Shown piece after piece: positions 48,365-60,640 of a DNA stretch of 64,000 nt. The position numbers and the translations under genes were made by a program. The stretch spans positions 8,594,321 to 8,658,320 of the forward strand of contig CM063109.1 of the NCBI GenBank assembly GCA_031841125.1, written 5' to 3'. The DNA comes from Acanthococcus lagerstroemiae. Taxonomy: Eukaryota > Arthropoda > Insecta > Hemiptera > Eriococcidae. Position 1 is the stretch's first letter; every line of letters begins with the position of its first letter. Under the pieces are notes generated by a model. That model was not told the DNA's origin, did no database searches, and was given only the letters and a program-made list of their open reading frames with translations.

Positions 48365-48604
48365 GTTGAGCGTAACAGAACCAACCAACCAGAAAATCTG
48401 TATTATAAGAAAACACGTGATTCGAATTTCAAGAGCCATGTAGAAACTGTATGACATAGCGTTTACTGATAAGCTGTTTTCAACGTGAGTACACATTGTT
48501 GAATCAGGGGCTCAATTTTGAAAAATTCTACTTTTTACGCTTTTTCTAAAGATACTAATAATCCACTTTGTCAACGAATGTCGATTGGTTCTGTTACGCT
48601 TAAC
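48365..48604. mobile_element. 240-bp MITE, copy B, opposite orientation to copy A
   Basis: The ends gttgagcgtaacagaaccaa and, inverted, ttggttctgttacgcttaac match. The interior is the reverse complement of copy A with scattered substitutions (gcgtttactgataagct, caacgtgagtac). Confidence 0.8.
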
Positions 48605-48617
48605 TGCGTCCAGTTTC

Positions 48618-48963
48618 CAGGGCTGACAAGCCAATCATCATTGGCTTAAACTTCACGATTGGCTTACAAGCCAATGGCCGATTTTGATTAGCTTGGGAAT
48701 GGCTTTTTCATAATTTCATCAACTGCTTCCAGCCGTTCATGATGTAGTCGCCCGGTTGAGCACGATCCACGATGCACCATGCACAAGCCGTTTTCTTGAA
48801 GGAAAAATAAAAATTCATTGGCTTGTGCTGCTTCGATAAATTGATCGGCTTTTTATTGGCTTAATGCTTTTTGAAGGATTGGCTTTTGATTAGCTTCACA
48901 AGCCAATCAAATACGGCTTCTTCTTCTGCTAAGCCAATCATTCGCTTTAGCTTGTCAGCCCTG
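48618..48963. mobile_element. hAT-type MITE with perfect 8-bp target duplication
   Basis: The ends cagggctgacaagc and gcttgtcagccctg are exact inverted repeats. The element is flanked by the identical octamer ccagtttc at 48610-48617 and 48964-48971, the hallmark of hAT insertion. The 346-bp interior is dense in ggctt, aagcc and ttggctt words that also pair internally. No transposase, so it was mobilised in trans. Confidence 0.93.
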
Positions 48964-48985
48964 CCAGTTTCTTAGGATGAAAAAT

Positions 48986-49062
48986 GAGGAGTTATCTGTC
49001 AAAAGGGCCCCTGACGAATGGGAATCCCATCCGTCAGGGGCTCTTTTGACAGATAACTCTTC
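48986..49062. repeat. Near-perfect 77-bp hairpin
   Basis: Arms of about 32 bases (gaggagttatctgtcaaaag onward, with gacagataactcttc on the other side) enclose a loop of roughly 14 bases. One or two mismatches only. The left arm matches 24 bases at 29034-29057. Confidence 0.9.
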
Positions 49063-49683
49063 AAATATTGATAATCGTTAGTTACGCAAAGCGCCACCAG
49101 ATGTCAGCTGCTGTGATTGGAATTCTACTGATAGAGAACGTGTTTGATATGAGAATTCAAGTTTTTCGGCGAACTGAATCCGATCTGAAAGTTTGCTTTT
49201 GGTAGAATACATCCTGTTTTGTTGTAAAATGTAAATTCTTCGTAACTAAATAGCAAATTATCAAAAAAATCATGCACGAATACGGCTACCTATTTTTGTA
49301 ATTTTATTTTTCAAACTGGCGAATCAGTGCTGCCAAGCTCGGAGCTTATCGTTGGCGAAGTTCAATACAAGTTCAAGGCCCAAAATGGCTGCTAGTATTC
49401 TTCAAAATTGCTGTTGTACGTTAGTGTGTCTACGCAAGTTTTCGGTTTTATATCATTAAACTAGATATTGCTCAAATTGAAACTTCAAAACTTCTTCACA
49501 TGAATAGTTTCGGTTTCCGCGAACAGATGTAAATCGTTTCGGTCTCGGTTATACATTTCGGGAAGTTTGCGTTCGTGTTAAAATTTTTCTATTCGCGTAT
49601 TGTTCTATTAATTTGCTCTCGTATGCGAATGTAGAAGTTGTGAAAAGTGTTTGATTTATGTATATTGTTTCGCTGTAACAGTG
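49063..49683 (+). promoter_or_regulatory. Upstream region / 5' UTR of the TSC22D gene
   Basis: No other gene recognised. A possible acceptor (cgctgtaacag, ending 49681) lies two bases before the chosen ATG, so the coding exon may follow a noncoding first exon. The promoter itself is not defined. Confidence 0.35.
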
Positions 49684-52600
49684 ATGACTGAAGATATCAC
49701 AACGAATAAAGGTACAAATTCTATTCACGAAAATCCGAACTTGAACGCGACCGCGATTAATAATTTAGAAAGTAATGTTCTGCATAGCCAACTGAACGGT
49801 GAAATTACTGGTCAGTCGGAATCAGTTACTAGTGTTAGTGATAAGAAATCGTTTCATATTACTAGTGTAACTGTGCAACGTAATTCGACCGACGGCAATG
49901 CCGATGAATCTGCGGATGAGTCTCGAACTGAAGATCTATCTGATAACATTGATATGTCCACTGCGAATGTCCAGGCCCAAACGCCGGGGTTTCCTGAGAA
50001 TATAATTCGCAAAGATGATGTTCTCTATAAAGTCACGTCTGTTGGTAGTGCTCCGATTATACCCACCAGCGCCCAGTACGGTATCGCTGTAGTATCGAAT
50101 CCGAACGCTGAGTTCGTAGAAAACGTGAATAAATTTGCGGCAGACTGCAAACTAAACGATTTGGCCGGTAGAAACGAATTCGCCCAGAATGGAATAGAAG
50201 GTAATTGTGGCACCGCCCTCACTACTAAAGAGCTAAACGCGAAAAATGAACGATTTAAGGTTGTGAAAATCGAATCGAACGAACCATTCAGACGTGGTCG
50301 TTGGGTTTGCATGGATTTTCTAGATCAGTCCATGGACCAAGCTAAAAAAGCTGCAACTGCTCTAAACGAAACCGAGAAGTCGAAGCGTAAGGACGCCGAA
50401 AAAGAGAGCGAAGTTATCGTCAACGGGGCAATCAGCCCAGAAACCATGACGACTAATGACGTGGGTCATAAAGCTGAAACAGAAAAAGTTTCACAGCTGG
50501 GTCAAGTGGCCGAAACGTCAGGCCATGTAAATGGCGACACCTCCAATTCAGTTTCTCCGAACCAAACCTTCACCGCTCCCTTCGTCCCACCGGCGAATGT
50601 CACCCAACCGCAAGCACAAAGCTTAACTCATATTATTGTTCCTCAAGGAACGCAGCAGCCTCAGGTCGCTTCTGGCTCGTACGGCCACTCGCAGAGCTTG
50701 CCGCATTCCGAATTGCAACACGTTCATCAAAACTCCCAGCAACAGCCTATGCACGTCCCTTCGTCTTTACAGCAGTCTTTCCACTCGCACAGCTCGGTGC
50801 AACATTCTCAAGGACTCATGTCGCAGGGTATCCAACATATGTCTACGCAACAACAGTCAGAGCCGGTTTATAGTCAATTGCCGGTGCAGCAACAGCAAAC
50901 ACAACCGTTGCTGCAGCAACAATACCAACCGATGCAACAGACATCGCAGCAGCGAGTTCAGTCAACGCAGCCACCATCCTCGCAACCGCAGCAGCACTCG
51001 AATCTGCACTGTATGCCACAAATACCTCAGCAGCAAGGTAATCAGTCAATGCCACCTCCGCAGTCTAACACCGACCAGCTACTTCAACAGCCGCCCTCGC
51101 AATCCGTTCAGCAACCAAGTAATCAACAATTCCAACAACAAAATCAACCACCTGGACAGCAACCTTTGCAACACCCTATGCAGCAAGTCCCCATGCAGCA
51201 GCAAACTTTCCAGCATCAGTCTGGAGCTCAAAATACGCCACAACAGATGATACATCAGTCGGTACAACAACACCACTCATCTCAACAATCCAGCCAGACA
51301 TCAGTTCAGCAAATGGTCGCTCCACCGCAGACCACGCCAGCGACGTCTCAGCAGTCGATGCAGCAGTCAAACATGCAACAGTCGGTGCTTCAGTCGAGCG
51401 TGTCTCATATGTCCGCACAACCGGCCGTCAACCAGCCTCAGTCGTCGGTGCAGTTCTTACCGCAGCAGCCATCGTCCCTGCCACAGCCTGTGATACAGCA
51501 GTCCACCTCTCAACAATCCACTCAATCTGTGCTCTCACAGCCGCAACCACAGCAGATGATGCAGCAGCCGCTGCCCGGCGCCGGTGACCAGCAACTCCAC
51601 ATGCAACCAATGCAACAACAACAGATGCTTCCCCAGCAAATGCAGTCGCAAATGCCTCAGCAACAGCAAACGCAGCAACAGCAGCCGCAGCAACAAATTC
51701 AGCAGCCTCAACAACAGATTCCCTCGCATCAGCAACCCATACAGCACATTCCGCAACAAACGATTCCACAACAACAACCAAGCCAGCAGATACAACAGCC
51801 GCAACAAATGCAAATGCAACAGCAGCAGCAAATGCCGCAACAACAGGGGCAAAATCAGCAACAGATTCCACCACCACAGCAGCAACAGCAGCAGCAGCAG
51901 CACCACCAACAAATTATGCAACCAGTTCCTCAGCAACAACAGCAGCCTCCTGCGCAGATGCTGCAGTCTCAAATGGCGCCTGCGCAAAATATGCCACAGG
52001 CGAATATGCAGCATCAGGCGGCTGGCTTTCAAAACGCGCAGCAGACGCAAACGTTGCCTCCGACGGGGCAGCAGCAAGGTCCGCAGGTGGTGCAGCAGTG
52101 CGTGCCGCCGCCGCAGCTCGCCCCTATTCCACAGTCGCTGCCGCAGCAGCATTCGATTCCACCGCCCTCGCATCAGCAACAGCAAACTCAGACGCTGCCG
52201 CAGCCGCTCCAGTCAACGCAGTCGATGCAGCAGCATACGCTGAACCAACAACAGCTGCCGCCTCCTCAGTCGATAAACGGCGGCCAGACGATGCAGCCGC
52301 AGTACCAGAACGTGACCACGCAGATGAGCGATCAAAACATTCCAGTGTCAGCGTCGCAGCCGACCTACCAGCATGACGTGGTTCTACCTAATCTCGCTCA
52401 GACAGATGTGATAATGTCAAACCAGTACCCGCTACCGCAGCAGCCGCAAACTATGGCGGCACCGGCTCAGCATCAGCTGCACGTTTCGCTGCAACAACAG
52501 CAGCAGTATCCGAACACGGCACCCTCGCATTATGTGAACTCGTCGAGTATGAACATGGTGTCGACGTCCATGTCCAGCCAGCAGACGCAGCCGCAGTTCT

Positions 52601-53315
52601 ACAGCCATCAGGTGTCGCAGTCGGTGCTGCCTCCCTGCTCGCAGGCCTCGTGTTCGGTCGCCTCGCAAGATATACAGCAGTTGTGCACGCATCAGCATCA
52701 AGGCATGTCGAATGTAACACAACCGCCGCTGATGTCGGTCTCATCGCAGAACCTACCGACCAGTCAGCCGACTATGCAGAATGGCTCCCAGCAACAGCAA
52801 CAACCACCGCCGCCGCAACAACACTCGACTCAAAGTTTAACCGCGCCAGTCGGACATCAAAATCAGAATTTGTACTCGGTGCATTCACAGCAGCAGCAGC
52901 AGCAGAATCTGTACCCGCAAAACAGTTCTGCCGTCAGCTCCCAGACGTCCGCCCATGTGCAGACGCAAACCACTCCGAACTCGCAGCCGTGCTCTACGGC
53001 CGGAGTGCCGATGCAACATTACACTATGCAACCGCCAGTGCCGTCGCTGGCCGCCGTTCCGGTGCCGCCGGTGTCGACGACCTACGTGACCAGCATCGGC
53101 GCCGTACATCCTTCCCAGTTGTCGCATGGATACGTGGCTAGCTTGCCGCCCACGCAGATGTACGGCAGTGGACCAGTTCCGTGTAGTATGCCGTTTGTGG
53201 ACGCCGCCAGTGTCGATTACCACAATCAGCAGAGTTCCCATTTTCCGGAGCAGGTCGCCGAGTACGTGAAAAATGAGGAGACTTCGTTTCAGCGGCCTAA
53301 CGAGGATGCGGAAAG
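49684..53315 (+). CDS. TSC22D1: TSC22-domain family protein (bunched-like), long-isoform N-terminal exon, 3' partial
   Basis: Long isoforms of this family act in growth control and transcription, and their C-terminal TSC box and leucine zipper dimerise. This exon has 1,210 complete codons and ends in phase 2 at a gtgag donor (53316). The start MTEDITTNKG is the first ATG in frame. Two conserved long-isoform motifs are visible: SFHITSVTVQ near residue 57 and RFKVVKIESNEPFRRGRW near residues 190-207. From about residue 303 to 1105 the protein is dominated by Gln with Pro, Ser, Met and His, coded by mixed CAG and CAA; the longest pure Gln run is 8. The TSC box and zipper are not found anywhere in the remaining 10.7 kb, so those exons lie outside the window. 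Long frames on the opposite strand here are shadows of the repeat. Confidence 0.9.
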
Positions 53316-54130
53316 GTGAGTTCAAACATTTTTTTACTGGAGCTTGGTGTTGGGTTCGATAGGTGTGTCGACAAAGAGATATTGTAAACAAGGCAGAGGC
53401 CGTGAAGCGGGTTCTAGACGAAACCCACTGGTTTTTGTGAAAACTGGAAAGAGCTTAGCTTCCTCTCGCCTGTGCTACATGCCCGGGGTTAAACGTACCT
53501 GATCTTCTCCCGGTGAATACTTTTTCGTTCGCATTGAAGGAAAAGAATTATCTTTCAATTTAAGTAACGGCCGAGATCATTACATAAATACTAAGTTTTC
53601 ACCCGCAGAGCTGAAACGTTGAAAAGATTCAAATACTATTCAAAATACTTCCTAGCTAGATCAAAACTCTTTAGGATTTTATGCTTGTTGTAGACATGGT
53701 TAATATCTTCAAGATTCTACCAGAACTGTGTAAAACTCTTCTCGACTTCTTTACGACTGTTTCAAATGTTTCAAAACCTTTGAGATTCTTCCAGACCTGT
53801 TTAGTATTCATTAAGACTTCTTTACAACTTTTCCAAACAAGTTTTAGAATTTTCAAACTTCTGTCAGACTTGTTGAAGACTCTTCAGAATGTCCGACCCT
53901 CATTTTAAGAGAAGATCCTAGCTCCAGTGCATTTAAAGTTCTCCATTCCATTCGGATCGGGCCTGCTCCCTCTAAAAAATTCAAAAAAAGAACGTTTTTC
54001 CAAAGTACAATTACCTGAACATGATGAATTTTCTTATGGAGTAATAAAAGCTCAGTCGTAGAAAACCGAGAAAAGTGCCTTAGAATCAAAAGCCGAAATC
54101 CCCTCAACTCCCCCGTAGATTCCCATTTTT
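53316..54130 (+). other. TSC22D intron, start, with degenerate short-period repeat
   Basis: After the donor, from about 53640, the sequence repeats variants of gacttctttacaac, aaaactctt and ttcaagatt words in no fixed period. It leads directly into the 165-bp array. Confidence 0.5.
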
Positions 54131-54965
54131 TTTGTTTTTCACCTCTGTAAACACCCTGATTGAAGACCTGTAAACATCTGAAAATTTACATTAGACTCAC
54201 CGAAACTTCAAGATGATTTTAGATCTACTTCCTGAGACTGATTGATTGACTTCGACTTGTTCAAAAATTCCCTAGACTCTAATAGTTTTTTATTTTTTTG
54301 TTTTTGACCTCGATAAACACCCTGATTGAAGACCCATTAACGTCTGAAAACTTATATTAGTCTCACCGAAACTTCAAGATGATTTTGGATCTGCTGCCTA
54401 AGACTGATTGATTGACTTCAGCTTGTTTAAAACTACCCTAGACTCTAATAGTTCCCCATTTTTCGTTTTTGACCTTGATAAACACCCTGATTGAAACCCT
54501 GTAAACATCTGAAAACTTACATTAGACTCGCTGAAACTTCAAGATGATTTTGGATCTGCTGCCGAAAACTAATTGATTGACTTCGACTTAATCAAAACTT
54601 CCCTAGGCACTAATAGTTCCCCGTTTTTCGTTTTTGACCTTGATAAACACCCTGATTGAAACCCTGTAAACATCTGAAAACTTACATTAGACTCGCTGAA
54701 ACTTCAAGATGATTTTGGATCTGCTGCCGAAAACTAATTGATTGACTTCGACTTAATCAAAACTTCCCTAGGCACTAATAGTTCCCCGTTTTTCGTTTTT
54801 GACCTTGATAAACACCCTGATTGAAACCCTGTAAACATCTGAAAACTTACATTAGACTCGCTGAAACTTGAAGATGATTTTGGATCTGCTGCCTAAGACT
54901 AATTGACTTCGACTTGTTCAAAATTTCTCTGAAACTTCTTGAAACTGAAAGTTGGATCCTGAAAT
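54131..54965 (+). repeat. 165-bp tandem repeat, about five copies
   Basis: The marker gaccttgataaacaccctg occurs, with small changes, at about 54140, 54306, 54471, 54636 and 54801, a spacing of 165-166 bp. Copies three to five are nearly identical; copies one and two are more diverged. Each unit also holds cttacattagactcgctgaa and gatgattttggatctgctg. The last copy fades near 54965. Confidence 0.95.
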
Positions 54966-57420
54966 TTTTTGATACTCCAATAGGCCTATCCAAACTGCTT
55001 TAAGACTGAATACGCCCAGACTTATTTAAGGCTATCTGTGATGCTCTTCGGACTTTTTTGAGACTATTCCAGGATTCACTGACACTTGTTGGGGACTTCC
55101 TGATTTGTTCATCACCTTCTTCAAAACTCTTGGAGATCCGTTTTTTAAATTCTTCATGACTTTTAGACTTACTTAGGACTATCTGTAGGGCCCTTCTAGA
55201 CCTATTTAAAGCTTTCCAGGTTTCACTGACATTTTTTCGAACTTTCCAACTTATTCAAAACCTTTTTGAGATTCTCATTAAGATTTGCCAAGCTTCATTT
55301 AGCTGGGTCCAACACTCTTGGTGACTTTTAGAGATGTTTCCATACTAACTCTTCACGGCTACTTTGAGGCTCTTTGAAACATGATTTAGGCTCTTCAAAA
55401 CCTCCCAACTTGTTCAAGTCTTCATGAAAACTTGCCAGTGTTCTTTCAAAACATTTTCAGGCTGAGACAGGTGAACCCTTGATGTATTTGGAATCTTAAT
55501 AATTCTGTGTTGTTTAGTAATCCTTCAACATGTTGAAAACCACTGTTCTAGTGCCTCAATGATCGGAATGTTGAGAAGGTAAAACAAGCCTAGACGTCTA
55601 TGCGATCTAACAATTTATATTTTACTGTCGGAAAATTGAAGGACGTGTCTAAAGATGACTGCCGATAGTTTTACTTTCTCAGTAACGGTGACTTACTGAC
55701 GTTTCTTACGCGAATAATTTTGGAAAGAAACTACGAATATTCCAACGAAAATTTCTCAAATTTTGATTCTCCTAGGATAAATTTTTACGTAAATTATGCA
55801 CTTTTTCCCCCTCCGGACTTGAATCGAATGATAGAAATTTTGTATCGAGTTACGTCCAAACTATACGTATTTATCAGTTTTAACATGAAGTTTGGTCCTT
55901 CAGAAACATTATCTGAAATATTACGAAGCTTCGTAGTTTTGCATGACTCATTCGACGATGATTCTGAATATCGTTTCAACACATGCTTGTTCAAATGTAC
56001 ATTTTTTTTTTTTCGAACGGATGACTGGGAGGGTAAAGAGCAAGAATTCTGTACAGGTATGACTCAGTCGCTGATCGACTTCATCAAATTTTCGATTGCT
56101 GATAATCTTTCGACCTTAACACGGAATTCGTTGTCAGGGCGTACCCAAAACATCTCACGATCGCCTATGGAATCCGAGAATATTCACAGGCGGGGATCCA
56201 GACAATCATTTTAGGGAGGAGAATGACCGAAAATGTTTGCTGGCTCCTCCCTTACAGATTTGCCCCTCTCCCTCAGATTCCCCCATAGGTTTTCCCCCTC
56301 ACCCACAAGTTTTTCCTTTAGGGTGGAATTTACCTGTATCTCTCCCTCCCGTGGATCCACGCCTGAAATTATTTATGATACCTGTCATGTTGACGACCCT
56401 GAGGGAACAGAGGTATAAGTGCCAGGAAAATCTTGGGGAGAAACACCCTCTTGGAAAAATTGTTGAAGTGTTCCACTATTTCCTTCATATTACACCAAAC
56501 GCCAGTGGTATCAGAGCCGAGGTTCTGGAGTAAGCGGTACTGAGTATCATTTGATTCCCCCCCCCCACATCGTACTCAAGTTCAAGAACATTGAATGTTT
56601 TTTCTTTTGCTCGACAAACTTGTGTTTTTTGCGATATCATGGAGAATCCCCCCCCCCTCGGGAAAAGTACGAATCGCCACCTATGGTACCTGTGACACAC
56701 CAATGAGTGCAAAACAAAAAGAGAATCGAATCTGCCTTCGGGTTTCATACCTACTTCAACATTTCGAACCTACACGGTCGAGTTCCTCCGAATGATAAAA
56801 TCCGTCTAACTTTCGACGAATGCGCCATAAACCCAACTCGGGCGCCTGCATGGTGCATGACTCCTGCCAATGTCACGCACACTATTGCATTGAATAAACC
56901 GACGTGCGTGCTATCTCATTAGCCCCGAAACACGCGAAGTTTAGTGCCAGTTCCCGAAGTTAATTCGTTCAGTACCAGCGGGGGCAGGTTCTCTTTTTTC
57001 GGAATCAGCTGTCTTTACTCCATTTCTTCTTGCGCATCCTGCACCGGACCCTGCTCGCTTTTCAGAATTGGTTTTTCTAACTCATGTTGATTTCGTGTTC
57101 CCGGGTTAAATTGGAAAACCGAATGTTGCAAGTTCTGCGTTGATGACGACAGACATGGCGAGGAAAGGTTCCTGCTAATTCTGGTATTGATTGCATTCTC
57201 GAAATTTGGTACCATTGGGGCCGAGCACGGTCTTCACCACACGATGAATAGTACCTTAGGTGCGTTACAAGTTTACCTCGTCCTTGTGAATGAGTAAGAA
57301 ACTTCCATGACTTTTTTGGGTTATGCAGGGTTTCTTGAAGGTAACTCTGCAAATTCATTAGCTAACATTGAACACTGATGAACAGGATTTGAAGATGGTC
57401 ATGTCAGAACAATAACTACT
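54966..57420 (+). other. TSC22D intron, degenerate repeat then unassigned sequence
   Basis: To about 55480 the sequence continues in the same word style as 53640-54130 (gactttttgagac, cttcaaaacc). Then come several C runs (near 56558 and 56648) and a 164-codon frame at 55720-56214 that opens with TTG and has no recognised content. No TSC box exon is present. Confidence 0.45.
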
Positions 57421-58291
57421 GGCGAATGTGTGGAAATTATGAAGGAGCGGCAGTCGGCCTGCCATCTACGAATAATGGTTTAGAGGCGACCAATGCCATT
57501 ATCCAGGGTGATCACTTGGTTATGTTTTCCATTTTAAGTCATGTAAGGTCATTTTTGATCATTTTCCCCCTAAAATGGTCATTTAAGTTATTTTTCGGGA
57601 TAGTTTTGCGTCAAATTCTCGAAATTCTGCTGATTATGAAGAAATATTTTCCCCTTTATTTTGTGCTTCCGCTATGCAGTGTAAATAAAACTGAAATTCA
57701 ATTTAACGGCAGATTTGCAGTGGAAACTTGCAAAGCAACTCTAGTTAGTTGTGTTTGAGAAATACAACGACCGAATATTATAAAACAAATGAGTTTATGG
57801 GTGTAACTGGCAAAGCGTGTGTTAATTTACCTCCATTTATTTAAAAATTCAGGTTTTTTGTGGCAAGGGAGGTTGAAAATATACGATGACGAGTAGTGCG
57901 CAAAAAGAGAAGTATGAAAAAGAAAGAAAAAATTGCAAATGGTCTCCAATTCTGATCATTGTTTGGTTGTTTTTCAAATTGAGTAAGGTCATTTCTTTAT
58001 TTTCCCCCTGAAATCTTGGGTAGTAACCGTGCATTATCAAATCGGAACTCACTTTGGGGAAGAGACTACCAGTAGGACAATTTTTCAATAACGTTCAGAC
58101 TTTACTACGAAAATGATCCAGAAAAACGCGATCCTGCGTCCGTTAATTACACCCTAGTTGCTTCCATCCCTGAGAAAACTTTTGCAAATGTGTACAGTAG
58201 GTTCATGTCCCCCCCCCCCTCCCCATTGGTGGAATTCTGTATCGAAACCACGTGCATTCGTTTGTGCTTCAAGTCCCGTCGAATGTGCTTC
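57421..58291 (+). other. TSC22D intron with a short exon-like frame
   Basis: A frame from an AG at 57385 to TAG near 57482 includes HVRTITTGECVEIMKERQSA. It shares GECVEI with the fragment at 41805. Repeated aaggtcattt and ttttccccctgaaat words at 57545-58015 suggest a decayed element. No gene could be assigned. Confidence 0.3.
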
Positions 58292-60640
58292 ATTCCTTGC
58301 GGAGATATATCAGAAAAACTGAAAATAGTCAGGGGGGAGACACGTATCCCCCTCCCATGTCGGCCGATTGACCCGAAAATGGGTGCAATCGTTTGTGCTT
58401 CGTTTGCGCCCGTTTATTTATTTATTTATTTTGACACTGAGTAGGTGTGTACAAAGTAAATGGTGTACAGTTAGTGTCGCATATATGTAAACTACCACCT
58501 ACTCCGCCCACCATAGGGCATATGTCTCCGTCAGCTTTGCCCAAGCTTTACGGTTCGCCGCAGTGCGTCCCCAACAGGGTCCAAGATGTTTTAGTATCTC
58601 GTCTATCCACCTTGTAGCTGGGCGACCTCTGTTCCTTTTGTGGTTACGCGGGACCCAGAGTGTGCATTTGATGTTACATTTGTAAGGGTTACCCTTTGTA
58701 TCCAATGCTTTTGGATCAGGTCAGTTTTTGGATATTATTTATTTTTATTTTATCTTTCAGCCGAAAATCCAGGATGCTTCTTTGCATGGAATTATGTGTT
58801 CTTATTAGCTGTTGTAATTGGCTTTTGGTGAGGGACCATGTTTGGGCGCCATACGTCAGTACGGGGAGCACACAGCTCTCTTAAGATTTTTATTCTCAAT
58901 TTCAGTTTCATTTAGCTTTTTAGTATGGATTTGTTTTGCCAGAATGACTTCCAACCGTTGGCGATCCTCTCTTTTATAATACCCTCCATGTTGAGGTTAA
59001 ATTTTAAGGTTTGACCCAAGTACTTGTATTCTTCCACCCTACTTATTTTTGCCCCATGCAGATAGAATTCGTTTAGTCCCCGACTATTGGACATAAATTT
59101 TGTTTTTGATAAGTTCATGGATAGGCCGAAGGCCTCGCTTTGGATTTTCAGGTATTTTGCCATTTCCAACACTTCATCGAAGCTTTTTGCCACTAACCCT
59201 ATGTCGTCAGCAAATCTTAGGTTGTTTATTTCTTTCCCCAAAGTATTCAATCTCTTTTTTTCCCAGTTTAAGTTTCGAAAGATTTGTTCCAGACTGCAGT
59301 TAACCAGATTTGGAGACAGTGAGTCCCCTTGCTTCACCCCTCTCTGGATGGGGAAGCGGTCCTCCTTTATGTCTGTTTTTACATATGCCGATGATTTGCT
59401 GTACATATTAGCCAACGTTCCAATTATCCATGCATGTATTCCCTGCGCTGCCATGGCCTCCCAAAGTTTATTGTGGTATACCGAATCAAATGCTTTATTA
59501 AAATCTATAAATAGAAGCCAAACTTCTATAGTGAATTCTTTAGATTTTTCTATTATTTGGTTGAAGGATTGGATGTGGTTTATTGTCGTGAAATTTTTCC
59601 TAACCCCCTCGTGCTCTGTTGGTTGTTGCGCATCCAGAGTGTTGGAAATACGGTTTTTCAAAATTCATTCTTTGCGGAGATATATCAGAAAAACTGAAAG
59701 TAGTCAGTGGGGGGCTGGAGACACGTAGCTCTCCCCCCCCCCATGTCGGCCGATTGATCCAAAAATGGGTACAATCGTTTGTGCTCCGTTTGTACCCGTT
59801 TGTGCTTTTTCAACATTTTTGTTTGTGCTCAACCCCCTCCCCTGCTATCAACAGAAATATTAGCGCCCGGTCGGATGAAAGTGAGATGTTTTGCCAATGA
59901 ATGCAAAAATTTGTGCTTTGTTTGTGCACCTTCGTGGTTCCTATAGTCTCATTTGTGATCAACCCCCTCCTTCGCTAGCATACAAGGAGATACCCGAAGC
60001 AATGCCCACGCCCTCCGTGCTCGAATTCTGAGCTGAACACATATGTATTTGTTTATGCTTCATTTGTACATGTATGAGCTTTAAATCCCGTCGTTCATGC
60101 TTCATTGTTTGCGAAAGTAAATCAGAAAAAGGGTGTTGAGCACCAGTGAAAATTGTGCGTGTACAAACGAGCACAACTGAAGCACAAACGAATGTATGTG
60201 TTTTCCGAAATTCCATCAGGGGCGGGAGGACATAGCCCAGGAACAACTTTTTCTATGTTAGCAAAAAAGGGGTTTGAGGACCACTGAAAATGTTGGATGT
60301 ACAAATAAGCACAAACAAGTGCGTGTGTTTCTGGCCGCCACGTTCTAACAAAGGGAGCGGTAGACAAGGCCCCAGGATACTTCTGTTGTGCTATCGAAAG
60401 AGTGGTTGTGCACAAACGAGCAGATACAAAGTACAAACAATCGCAACAATTTACAAGTCAATCGGCCAACATGGAAGGCTACGTGTCCCCAAGCCCCTAT
60501 TGACCTACCTTCAGTTTTTCTGATGTATTCATCTCCGCGAGAAATGAAGCACAACCGACGAGATTTAAAGCACAAACGATTGCTCCAATTTTCAGGTCAA
60601 TCGGCCAACATGGGGGCTGTGTGATACCAGCCCCCATTGA
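58292..60640. repeat. Cluster of a dispersed repeat around a LINE fragment
   Basis: A cassette beginning gcggagatatatcagaaaaa and containing catgtcggccgattga and aatcgtttgtgct recurs at 58292-58420 and 59673-59830. It occurs inverted, more loosely, at 60430-60540 and 60540-60640. The word agcacaaacg or its complement occurs many times across the block. A ttta microsatellite sits at about 58419-58434. The LINE remnant lies between the two direct copies. Confidence 0.7.
58499..59665 (-). mobile_element. Non-LTR retrotransposon remnant (RTE-like reverse transcriptase)
   Basis: On the minus strand a 249-codon frame (58912-59661) covers the reverse transcriptase core: a KNFTTINHIQ segment, the motif A block FIDFNKAFDSVYHN, the motif B block QRGVKQGDSLSP, the catalytic FADD box in NNLRFADDIGLV and the KYLGQTLKFN region. 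Downstream the frame is broken, then resumes at 58499-58705 with NRGRPATRWIDEI and WAKLTETYALWW, typical of the C-terminal part of such elements. The endonuclease and 5' part are missing and stops interrupt the rest, so it is dead. Confidence 0.88.

Noticed and set aside
50636..53391. Several long frames in other phases and on the minus strand
   Set aside because: Shadows of the CAG/CAA-rich TSC22D exon: they read as runs of Ala, Ser/Asn/Arg or Leu/His, as expected from frame-shifted glutamine codons.
55720..56214. 164-codon frame in the TSC22D intron
   Set aside because: Starts with TTG, shares word style with nearby AT-rich repeats and contains a poly-Phe run from a T tract; not convincing as a gene.
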